DNA of 64,000 nucleotides from Bostrychus sinensis (lineage: Eukaryota > Chordata > Actinopteri > Gobiiformes > Eleotridae), in NCBI GenBank assembly GCA_020698575.1, contig CM036248.1, forward strand, positions 19,229,729 through 19,293,728, written 5' to 3'. A model generated the notes under the pieces. The model was given only the letters and a program-made list of their open reading frames with translations. It had not been told where the DNA came from and searched no databases. Shown here piece by piece: positions 10,316 through 18,950 of this stretch (within the stretch, counting starts at the first letter, position 1; each line of letters opens with the position of its first letter). The translations under genes and the position numbers were made by a program.

Positions 10316-10500
10316 ATATTTCTTTTTGTTGTTGTTCTTTTACTTTCTCTGTTTGTACATATCTCTGTATTTTTTGTGCTTTATGTTATTTATTGTTATT
10401 TGTTTTAAATGTTTTGTTTTTAATTTGCTTTTCTGTGAAGCACTTTGGGCTCCATTAGGTTGTTGTAAGGTGATAAATAAAGTTTGATTGATTGATTGAT
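10316..10500 (+). mobile_element. L2-type LINE 3' tail
   Basis: A T-rich 3' untranslated region ends with GTGAAGCACTTTGGGC, then GATAAATAAAGTTTGATTGA and further GATT repeats. This is the standard terminus of fish L2-clade LINEs, including their short tandem 3' tail. Its position directly after the repeat at 7893-10315, and the lack of a tail after the LINE polymerase at 7892, suggest that it is the detached end of that LINE rather than a separate insertion (inference). Confidence 0.75.
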
Positions 10501-10850
10501 AAAAGGGGCACTTTAGAAAGGCAGAGTCTATATTAACATTAGCTATTATTTATCTTAAAATGGTAAAATATATCAAACTCAACACCTGCAATGTTGTTTA
10601 TGTTTGATTATTACAGTATGGTTTTATGAGGTCTGCCAACATTTACATTCTGTTTGTTTGTTTGTTTTGTTTACATTTTTTTTGTCCCAACTTTTTTAGA
10701 TTTTAATTTGACTTTATGCTACTGTCAGCTATTTGTTTTGCAGATAACCAGTACAGACCAGTACACCTTCCTCGTAGGGGACCTGGAAATACTGCCATGT
10801 CCTATCTTGTGCAATTTACATGCTGTTTATTTCTTTTATTGAAGCCTCAG
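10501..10850. other. Spacer, nothing firmly recognised
   Basis: AT-rich sequence with a TTTG microsatellite near 10650 and a TTTTTTTGTCCCAACTTTTTT motif that is common in fish repeats. No supported gene. Confidence 0.35.
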
Positions 10851-10958
10851 CGCACAGACCAGCGCAGTAATCTCTGTCAGAGCTTGACCAACTTGCTCAG
10901 CACCTTTCCTGCCCTACAACCTTTGCTTTGCAGAACGAATATTAAAACCCAAAGTGAG
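10851..10958 (+). other. Candidate exon, weak
   Basis: A good acceptor (a long pyrimidine-rich stretch ending GCCTCAG at 10844-10850) and a donor (GAG then GTGAGG at 10959) enclose 108 bases. One frame stays open for 36 codons, starting RTDQRSNLCQSLTN. Third positions are not clearly GC-enriched, so this may be chance. If spliced to 11196 the frame would read 21 more residues to a stop. Confidence 0.2.
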
Positions 10959-10999
10959 GTGAGGGCACTTGTATGCGTGGCATGAATGTGAACCCTCTG

Positions 11000-11000
<1 letters not shown>

Positions 11001-11036
<36 letters not shown>
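11001..11036. repeat. (CT)n microsatellite
   Basis: Nearly uninterrupted CT dinucleotides over about 36 bases, directly followed by TATAAATAA. Confidence 0.95.
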
Positions 11037-11040
<4 letters not shown>

Positions 11041-11083
11041 AATAACCGCATTTAGCTCCATCTCGCAGGCGAACATGCTCAGG
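11037..11083 (+). promoter_or_regulatory. Candidate TATA promoter and first exon
   Basis: TATAAATAA at 11037-11045 follows the CT tract. About 30 bases downstream comes a short stretch with ATG at 11075-11077, then CTCAGG and a consensus donor GTAAGTA at 11084. This is the arrangement of a core promoter and short first exon. There is no other support, and the only simple continuation (11196) gives a 24-residue product, so it may be coincidental. Confidence 0.25.
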
Positions 11084-11160
11084 GTAAGTAAAGCATGCTA
11101 TTACAGTAATTGTTCATCCTATAATATTTTATTAGCATGCCAGTTATATTCATTTTCCAA

Positions 11161-11191
<31 letters not shown>

Positions 11192-11195
11192 GCAG

Positions 11196-11283
11196 TGTGT
11201 TTTTGCCTCAGCAGTTGCCGAAGAGCAGAGAGGCTTCACACAAATCTCCTACAAGCTCTGAAATGTTGAAAATATTTGGACAG
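11196..11283 (+). other. Candidate exon after poly(T) tract
   Basis: A run of about 25 T followed by GCAG precedes the segment, and GGACAG then GTACATC ends it. The frame VFLPQQLPKSREASHKSPTS stays open through the donor; another frame stops at 11259-11261. The poly(T) run might instead be the tail of an antisense retroelement, so the acceptor is suspect. Confidence 0.2.
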
Positions 11284-11487
11284 GTACATCAGAATATAGC
11301 ACAGAAAAGAAGTCCTAAATAACGAGGCTGAGACATATAGACTATTAAAATGTTACAGAAATGCAGTACACAAAATCTGTACCCATGGAAAATGTTTCTT
11401 CATGTTTCTATAACGTAATAAATATTACAAAAAAACTCAACTTAATTAAGTACAAAAATATTGAACATGCAATTTACTTAGGTACAA

Positions 11488-12105
11488 ACAGTCCTGGTTT
11501 AGTCTTGGTTTGGTCCTGGTTTAGTTCTTGTTTAGACCTGATTCAGTCTTAGTTTAGTCCTGTCTTTTTCCTAAATAAGTCCTGGTTTAAAGTATTTGTT
11601 TCTGGTTTAGTCCTGGTTTAGACCTAGTTTAGTCCTTGTTTAGCCCTGGTTTAGTCTTTGTTTAGATCTGGTTTGGTCCTTGTTTAGTCCTAGTTTAGTT
11701 CTTGCTTAGCCCTGGTTTAGTCCTTGTTTAGTTCTGATTTAGTCCTGATTTGGTCCTTGTTTAATCTGGCTTTAGTCCTTGTTTAGTCCTGTTTTTTTGC
11801 CTGGTTTTGTCCTGGTTTAGTCTTGTTTTTTGCCTGGTTTAGTCCTGGTTTAGTCTTGTTTTTTTTGTTTTTTTGTTGGTTTTTTTTGCCTGGTTTAGTC
11901 CTGGTTTAGTCTTGTATTTTTTTTTTTTTTTTTTTTTTTTGCCTGGTTTAGTCCTGGTTTAGGCTTGTTTTTTGCCTGGTTTAGTCCTGGTTTAGTCTTG
12001 TATTTTTTTTTTTATTTATTTATTTTTTTGCCTGGTTTAGTCCTGGTTTAGGCTTGTTTTTTTGCCTGGTTTAGTCCTGGTTTAGAGCTGGTTTAGTCTA
12101 GCAAC
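11488..12105. repeat. 12-bp minisatellite, second array
   Basis: Over 600 bases of the unit CCTGGTTTAGTC with variants such as CCTTGTTTAGTC and CTTGCTTAGCC. From about 11800 to 12065 the organisation changes: blocks of GCCTGGTTTAGTCCTGG plus TTTAGTCTTG are separated by T runs of 6 to about 25 bases, forming a longer composite unit repeated about seven times. No transposon termini flank this array, unlike the one at 9245-9500. Confidence 0.9.
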
Positions 12106-13249
12106 AGAAAAACACAGAGGTCTGGAACTCTGCCATGAGGTAAAGTACCATTTTCTTCCTCAAAAATACACAAAAGCAAAATTATGTTTTTATAAATGTA
12201 GTATGTAGTTAATTTTCCACCTCTGGCCTGGTTGCACTACTTTTTGCCATCTCAATGCACTTCTCTGGTATTTTCAGACAATCCCTGCCTGTTGTGATTG
12301 GCTCACAGGCAGAGGCTGATTACAACTCCCATCGCAGGTATAGCTGCTAAAATCAGACTGACTCCCTATAGGACTATGATAGACGGAGCGTTTAAAGCTC
12401 CCCATTCAGTCCACAAATGCATTTCGGTACACTTTTTACCAATTTAAGCGTACTCTATTTATTAGGCCATGCTTTTATGTACAATAATCTTAACGGCATT
12501 ATCTCTAAAAAGGGTTAGTCACAGCGTGTGTCAGTGCCCAGGGTGGGAGAGAGGATTTTGGGATATTTTTGTGCCAAGTGCCTAGGGCTCATCTGGTATT
12601 TCACTAACACACTTATAAACTAAATTTATCATGCAAAATACGCTTCCTTCTCCCCTACCCAATCCTATATTATGTGGGTATAATTACTTCTGAACAACAG
12701 AGCGACAGAACAGGTACAAGGCATAAATGTTTAATTTTGATGTATAATTTGATCAAGCAAATAGTTGCCAGTTGAGAAGGCTCTGATCTGACGGTTTGCT
12801 ATCAGTCTGTTTATGCTGAAGTGATACTTGACTAAACTGTGCAATAGGCAAAAAGCATCTAGACAAGAGGCTGGCTCTCAAACTCAGATTTCCATATTTA
12901 TTGCTTGAAATCCAGCAGAGAGTTCAACTGAATGCCAATAGTAGCGCTGAGTCACAGAGACAAGTATCCACAGACATGAGGCCTGACAGCCTCCAGATCT
13001 CCTCCATTTCAATCATATGTAATTAGTGATTATTGATCAGATAATGGTGGGGCTTACAGAGGGAAAGTATTGATTTAAACATCCAGGAATTAGATGTTTC
13101 TGCTAACACTGACATGAAATAATCACAATTTTCTTAATTCTCACATAAGCCAGGGATAACATTGGAGCAGCCGCGTGAACATCAACATATATAAGAGAAA
13201 TGTATAATCCTTTTTTTTTCATTCAGTAACTACATTTTTATCTTTCTTC
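12106..13249. other. Spacer, nothing recognised
   Basis: About 1.1 kb of moderately AT-rich sequence with no identifiable repeat family, transposon end or exon. It includes a GCAGAGGCTGATTACAACTC region near 12312 that reads like ordinary unique sequence. Confidence 0.4.
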
Positions 13250-13450
13250 TTCTCACTTTTTTATTTGACGTTGCCACAGCAAACCAGCTGCACTGTGATT
13301 TGCCGGATGCCCTTCCTGTCGCAACCAGCCACATAGTGAGTAGGCAATATGGGTAAAGTGTCTTGCCCAAGGACACATTGACAGCATCCGCTTCTGGCAA
13401 TATTCAAGCCAGCTACCCTCCGATTGTTGGGCAACCCACTGCACTACAAA
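13250..13450 (-). mobile_element. Composite SINE (tRNA-like head, GGCATCCGG tail)
   Basis: On the minus strand it runs from GTGCAGTGGGTTGCCCAACA (decayed tRNA-like head) through TGTCCTTGGGCAAGACACTT to GACAGGAAGGGCATCCGGC and TTTGCTGTGGCAACG. It therefore joins the CTTGGGCAAG block, seen in the SINE at 17352, to the GGCATCCGG and TGTGGC tail of the other SINE family. A similar composite lies at 34735-34980. Confidence 0.7.
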
Positions 13451-13489
13451 AAATATAACAGTAAAAGTAATTAGCAAACAGAAATCCTA

Positions 13490-13795
13490 GGTACCAGGGG
13501 AAGAACTACACAAAGTCTGTACTCAGGTAAAAGTAAAAGTACTCAACAAAACTATAATTTTATTACTTCAGTTATTTCAATTAGCACCAACGCCATTACT
13601 ACTACAACTAGGTTTGAACCCAGGACGTTCTGATTGGAAGGGGAATGGGTTCATTGTTCCTGAAGTAGGTTCCTGAAGTAGAAAAAAAATACTATTACTT
13701 ATTTACAGAGTTGTCTAATTGACAGAAAAAATACTCAAGTAAAAGTACTGTATGTTTTAGAAAATCAAGTATCTAGTCACTTTTACCTCTGTTGA
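13490..13795. mobile_element. hAT-like element remnant (AAGTAAAAGTACTC family)
   Basis: GTACTCAGGTAAAAGTAAAA on the left and ATACTCAAGTAAAAGTACTG on the right match a common teleost non-autonomous element whose full copies begin with CAGTGGTGGAAGAAGTACTC. Neither exact terminus is preserved. It is non-coding and old. A related copy lies at 40570-41025. Confidence 0.5.
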
Positions 13796-14535
13796 TTGCC
13801 AACTATAAACTGTATGTACATGTTTAATGTTTTTTTTTAAATGGTGCTGTATTGTGGTTTTGTTAAAATGAGTTGACATTTTCTGTAGCATTTAGTATAT
13901 AATAGATATGCCTTGCTAACTTTCCCTGTATTCAGATCCCTATTGCAACCCTCCACACTGGGACACCCAATCCCCCTTTGTCACCATATCTGCAAACACA
14001 ACCACAGCCACATCCCTGAACTGTCTAATTCTATCTGATGCAAATGTATGCATTGCCATTGTGAACTATAAGTCAATTATAATGCAGTGCTTATTCAAAT
14101 AGGCTGAAGGTGGAGGTACCTCAAGACATTAGTATGCCAACCTGTTTAAAGGCCAATTTCACCCTGCATGCCTCTGGAACAAAACCCTTGAAAGAATTTG
14201 CATTTCAACAGAATATCACTTTTTCCCGGGCTGTTTATGAGACTGTGCACCTATTTCACATTTCTCTAGCCAGGATGCATAATCACTTTTGTGTCAAATT
14301 GTCTTCATTGAATCGTAATAATAGGAAAACTGGATACCAATGGAATTTTTAAAATCATCTTTAGAAGACAATTGCTGAAAGTGCATGTTCTTGTTGTGGG
14401 ATTTCACAAAATATGTATACGCATGCCACTGAATTAGAATATTGTGGTGGTAAGTATTTTTTATCTCTAGTTTAATTCAAAGTGAACTCCTATATAGATT
14501 CAGTACACAGTAATGGATCCAAAATTTTGTCTTCA
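13796..14535. other. Spacer, nothing recognised
   Basis: AT-rich stretch with no repeat family or splice-flanked frame that I can defend. An 80-codon open frame at 14110-14352 has AT-rich third positions and no splice context. Confidence 0.4.
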
Positions 14536-14590
14536 TCTTGGGTCGCTACAGCAAATCATCTGATATTCAAAATTCTGTCTCCTAAAATTA
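14536..14590 (-). mobile_element. SINE tail fragment
   Basis: TTGGGTCGCTACAGCAAATC is the inverse of the GCTGTGGCGACCC tail block of the GGCATCCGG family, with little else preserved. It may be a second, truncated copy next to the one at 14650. Confidence 0.45.
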
Positions 14591-14649
14591 AAATATCACA
14601 TAATTATCACAGATTTAAAAAAATTAATGCTTGAACTTTTTGACTTTGT

Positions 14650-14850
14650 GCGTAATCATTTTTCTTTTTGGCTTCTCCCTGGTGTCCCCTCCGCAAATCA
14701 TCCCCCTCCGAGCGTGCAGTGACTTGCACGTTGATTTGTCATTGGTTTTACAACAGATGCCCCTCCTGACCCAACTTTCTCCATTTATCGAGGCTTAGGA
14801 CTGGCACAAAGAGCACACTGGCTTGTGACCCCCTTCGCTGGCCTTATGTA
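14650..14850 (-). mobile_element. SINE-like repeat, GGCATCCGG-tail family, antisense
   Basis: Read on the minus strand: GCCAGTCCTAAGCCTCGATA, then GGGTCAGGAGGGGCATCTG, TAAAACCAATGACAAATCAA, TGCACGCTCGGAGG and GGGGACACCAGGGAGAAGCC. All blocks of the family are present in order, and the 5' GGTCCTAAGCC block is better preserved than in the copy at 900-1083. Confidence 0.75.
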
Positions 14851-14895
14851 CTGAATCTATAAATGTGTTTCACTTTTTGAAATAATTATCCAGAG

Positions 14896-15449
14896 CAGTG
14901 GTTCCCAAAGTGGGGTCCAGGGCCCCCTGGTGGGCCGTGAAGATGCTGCAGGGGAGGCGCCAGGGGTCGTCTACATTAAGTACATAAAAAATTGAGTTTG
15001 AAATGAATTACAATTGAGTACTTATTTAAAATATAACTTTAAAGCAATTTTTAGTCATTAGTGATTTTTGTAGTACTATTTGTAGTATTTTTTCTATTAC
15101 TTGTGTTGTTGTATTTGAAGCATTTGTACTATTATTTGAAGCTGTATTCATAGTATGTCTGTACTATTATTTCTAGTAGTTATAGTAGTGTTTGTAGTAT
15201 TTTTGTATTATTATCTCATTTATTTTTGTAGTATTATTTGTAGTATTTTGGTAGTATTATTTGTAGTTGCATTTATAGTATTGTTTAGTATTATTTGTAG
15301 CATTTTTCTTTTTGTATTTGAAGCAGTGGAGTCTTCATAACCTTTACATTTTTATAAAAGTCTCTGGGGAAAAACATGACAAAGATTTTTGAATATAGTA
15401 AAGTTTTATTGTTGGGGGCCTGCAACGCTTTTGACTTTGGGAAAGGCTG
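14896..15449. mobile_element. hAT-like non-autonomous element
   Basis: The left end, CAGTGGTTCCCAAAGTGGGG, is the familiar start of a teleost hAT-like family. The right end is the inverse of CAGCCTTTCCCAAAGTC, so TTCCCAAAGT is shared. Flanking octamers ATCCAGAG and GTCCACAA agree at five of eight positions, compatible with a decayed target duplication. The interior (about 15060-15310) is a degenerate TAGTATTATTTG tandem repeat. No transposase is present. Confidence 0.6.
15060..15310. repeat. Degenerate TAGTATTATTTG tandem repeat
   Basis: Units around TAGTATTATTTG and TAGTATTTTTG recur with many substitutions over about 250 bases, inside the hAT-like element. Confidence 0.75.
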
Positions 15450-17179
15450 GTCCACAATATTCAAATTTATTAGTGTGTAATATGCTTTGTGCATTATCAT
15501 ACACAGAATACAGAGACAAAATAATTGCCATCTGGCTTAAACACTGGCCTCATTACTCTATCTAAGCAATTATTAGCTCATTTTTCAGGGCAGCAATTTA
15601 AAGCACATCCTTCACTCACCCTATAGGACAAATTGGTCCTCCCTCTCACCTGTGTGGCTCTCCATCTTCTCCTCCTCCGTCACTCGACAGCGCTGGTCTC
15701 CTGGTGCCGCTTCACACAGACAACTAATTAGCACACTTCCTCCTGTCACAGCTGCCAACAGTGGCACACAAGCCCAACAGTAAAGCAAACAATTCTACTT
15801 TTTCTTATATAATTATTTGCCCATTTTTGTTTTTCATGTCTTTAATTTACCTCAGCTGTTTTTGCATTTAAATGTCCAGTGTGTACCTTGCCTTAGGCCC
15901 ATAGTTGCTATGATAACAGGATTAGGTGAAAACAGATGAATCAATGTTACAATAAAATATTTTCAGTCAGCTGTCACCTCTTATTGTAATTGCTTTGGGC
16001 TTAATAAAGGTATTGCTGTATATTATTTTTATTTTTATTTTGGGGTGGAGCCTGCCAGGTTTTGTGTTTTTCTGCTGACATTGTGTGTTTTGTGGCTTTT
16101 TGTGAAATATGTGGAAACTTTGCAGATCTCAGCTTTTTCATTAAACACAAAACAAAATCTGGACATTCATAATTCATTTTTAGACAGTCAAGCTTAAGTT
16201 TTAGCCCTGGCAACAAAATTATATGTGGAGATCAAATTACCACTACATTATTACTGCAGGACATGTAGCAGCAAATAAATAAATAAATAAAAAAATATAT
16301 ATTCTTCCTTTGAAATGTTTCTTGCCTAAAGCATACAATAAATGAGGCTTCAGTGACTGTATATGTTCTGTATAACAACTTCTCACAGTATGAGGCATGT
16401 GGAAATGTTCTGTATTGAATTAGGAAAAAGGAGGTGAAAAGCACTTCACTAAAAGCTGTTGATTCACCCACATTTGCAGAAAATTAGTAGCGGCCATGCC
16501 AATCATGCAATTTGAGTATTTTTTTTATCTCTCCCTTTGAAAAAAATAAAATAAAATAAACTATGTATGTGAATATTGAATTAAAGGGGATGTCACTGTG
16601 AAATCAGTGGCTTTGCTGAGGTGCACTCAAAATGCAGCAGGGAGAATAGTGCTGTGAGTGCAGACTTTTATAAGGTCGGGCGAAAAGAGCATTAAAGTAC
16701 ATACGAAAGGAGAGGAGCATGTCAAATATTTATCAAAGTGAGGAAAACCACGAGGCCTGATGCAGTAAACAAAAGGTGAGGATACTGCTGGAAAAAAAGC
16801 CAGAAAAATACTAATCATTTCAGCAGAGCAATAATGCAAATATACCATTCTTGAACTCTAAGTGCACTGCATTTGGAACTTGTTCTCAGTCCCATGTGTG
16901 ATGTAGAGATGTTGTACGGTCAATCAGAGCATCACTGGTGAAGCTGAAGCCATCACATGCATATTTTACTATTCTGTGTTCAATGGTTTGTCCCATTTTA
17001 TAAAAGAAGCTTGCAAGAAACACACAAAAGTATAAAAATCAATTTTAATACCAACTCCTGCGTGGTGAAAAATGATAAGAAATAAAAAAAATACTTTGTA
17101 GTTCAAATATCAGGTGTGAAAAATGTTGTTAACTAAGAGTAAGATAAGAAGAATTAATTTTTTTTTAACTTTGTTTTGA
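15450..17179. other. Spacer with short AAAT repeats
   Basis: Includes an (AAAT)n tract at about 16274-16310 and runs of A or T. GC-richer sequence at about 15600-15790 (CTCCTCCTCCGTCACTCGAC region) has no open frame with splice sites. Nothing else is recognised. Confidence 0.4.
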
Positions 17180-17340
17180 AAACTTGTAGTGGTACTAATG
17201 GGTCAAAAATTTGGCTAATTTGGGTGTGGATCCAGATTACTGTTTAAACTCAGGAGTGTTTAAAGAGATTCTCAACCACTTTGAGATACAGATCGATGAT
17301 ACAACAAATGAATGGTTTTAGTGGATTTTTTTTTTTTTAC
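17180..17340 (+). mobile_element. Fragment of the GGATCCAGAT interspersed repeat
   Basis: Contains AATGGGTCAAAAATTTGGCT, GGGTGTGGATCCAGATTACT and GAGATTCTCAACCACTTTGA. Related text appears at 41588-41860 and 41940-42110 and, inverted, at 28425-28590, so this is a dispersed family. I recognise it as a widespread fish repeat but cannot name it. Confidence 0.5.
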
Positions 17341-17351
17341 CATTGTGAGAT

Positions 17352-17645
17352 GTCAGGGTGACAGTGGCTCAGGTGGTAGAGCAGTCACCTTATAACCAGA
17401 AGGTTGGCGGTTTGCCCTTGGGCAAGATACTTCACCCACCTTGCCAGTATGAATGTGTTAGTGTGAGTGTGTGCTTGGTGGTCGGAGAGGCTGTGCATAG
17501 AATGGCAGCCAAGTCTATGTCAGTCTGCCCCAGGGCAGCTGTGGATTCAGAAGTAGCTGAGTGTGACGGAGGAGTGTGAACGCACCTAGCTGTAAAGCGA
17601 GTGTCCAGAAAAGTGCTATATAAGACCGAAGCATTTTTATTTTTA
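17352..17645 (+). mobile_element. tRNA-headed SINE-like repeat, best-preserved copy
   Basis: The head TGGCTCAGGTGGTAGAGCAG contains a fit to the RNA polymerase III box A (TRGYNNARNNG) at 17365-17375. The following GAAGGTTGGCGGTTTGCCC should contain box B (GGTTCRANNCC), but that motif has been lost by a small deletion. Then come CCTTGGGCAAGATACTTCAC, GTATGAATGTGTTAGTGTGA, CCAGGGCAGCTGTGG and a terminal AAAAGTGCTATATAAGACCG with a TTTTTA-rich tail. It is not a functional tRNA because the anticodon arm cannot be drawn. The minus-strand copy at 1225-1465 matches it. Confidence 0.75.
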
Positions 17646-18471
17646 TTTCATGGCTCAATAAAAAGAGAATTTACCCCCAAACTAGATGATCTTTTTTTGG
17701 AGTCTAGGTCTGGGTCTTTACTAATGAGTGGTAGGACCAGAGTCTCTATGCTGTCCGGGTGCTTCAAGATTTCATTTTCCTTTACTATTCTGTGTATTTG
17801 TGTACACTGATTCACATTTCTTTGTTCATTTCTTTAATCTTTTGTTTTCTTAAAAACCCATCTGAGACCTTTGCACAGTACGGTAAATTCAGTTCACATA
17901 GGATGAAATATTGCAAGCATTTATTCATTTTAATTGACAAAGGATTACTGAAAACCACAATTCAGTACCAGTTGCCCAGAACCAGTATCTCACTAAATTA
18001 GTATCATAAGATATCACATTCATTTTAATAATCACAGTTAGATTAAAAAAAAAAAAAAAAAAAGGCAGTAAAAATTTTATGGTAGTTCAGTTTTTTGTAT
18101 ATCGGTTCTGACATAGTCTTAAGTGATCTCATGACCCATAAAAGCTGTGGGGTGCAGGAGAAGCAGCAGCAGTATTTGTAGCATTGTTTGTGTGTAGTGA
18201 AAGGTCAACATATGCACTTTTACATCACAGCACTGGTATCTACCACAATTTGCAAACATGTATGCACTCCCACACATGCAGTCATTCTTGATTATTTATT
18301 GTTATCTACAAGGGCGTGCATCTGCATCTATAGAAATCAATTTACAGATGTATGGTGTTTCCAGAATGGTGATGTATTGAGTAAAACAGAAAACAAAAAG
18401 GGAGTGACCAAAGCATTGATCCATGAACTTGGTTAGTGTGGCCTTCACGGGTCCATTTATCACCCTGAGCA
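17646..18471. other. Spacer, nothing recognised
   Basis: A poly(A) run of about 19 bases at 18046-18063 may mark an old retroelement end. No gene evidence. Confidence 0.4.
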
Positions 18472-18588
18472 CTATGATTGGAGGAACCCTGGAGAGTCCC
18501 GGGATATAAGCTGTAGCCTCTCCTCTGTGAGCTTGTACCGGGAACAGAAGCTCAAATCTCCCACCTGCAAGCTCCCCATCTGCTCGCC
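18472..18588 (-). CDS. Candidate 3'-terminal exon, unknown protein (partial)
   Basis: On the minus strand an acceptor (TTTTGTTTTGTGGCAG, ending at 18589) is followed by 39 codons ending in TAG at 18472-18474. The product contains MGSLQVGDLSFCSRYKLTEE and then RLQLISRDSPGFLQS. By hand count about 27 of 37 third positions are G or C, against about 54% at first and 41% at second positions, in a GC-poor neighbourhood; that periodicity favours coding. The other frame, open here for longer, lacks that bias. I do not recognise the protein and found no upstream exon to join, so a chance frame remains possible. Confidence 0.35.
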   Translation of the reverse strand, partial: GEQMGSLQVGDLSFCSRYKLTEERLQLISRDSPGFLQS

Positions 18589-18789
18589 CTGCCACAAAAC
18601 AAAATGCTCCATAACCCGATGTACAGTTAAGGCAGTAACCTTCCCTTGTTACTCCAAAACAATTACTATTTGACATATTCATTGTGATTTTGAGCCGCTA
18701 CAGTTGTCTCTCATTCTTTCTGCAATTAATGTTGTTTTTGTGTTTTGCAAATTGCTTTCTAGCTGGTTGTATATTGTGTTGTAACTTGT

Positions 18790-18950
18790 CTTTGACCTTG
18801 TGATTCTCAGTACATAAGCGAAGAATGTGTCCTCTTTTTGCCAGTACTCAGCCTGGATAAATGAAGAGGGTTGCATCCAATCTATGGCAAATCAATATGC
18901 GAAACATGGCTGTGCCAACCCTAAAAAGTGAAAAGCTGAGAGGAAAGATG
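18790..18950 (+). mobile_element. SINE-like repeat, GGCATCCGG-tail family, decayed
   Basis: AGCCTGGATAAATGAAGAGG, GGTTGCATCCAATCTATGGC, AAATCAATATGCGAAACATG and CTGTGCCAACCCTAAAAAGT follow the family order, ending AAAAGCTGAGAGGAAAGATG. Confidence 0.65.

Noticed and set aside
17352..17440. Functional tRNA gene
   Set aside because: Box A is present, but box B is disrupted and no cloverleaf with an anticodon arm can be drawn. The sequence continues into a SINE body.
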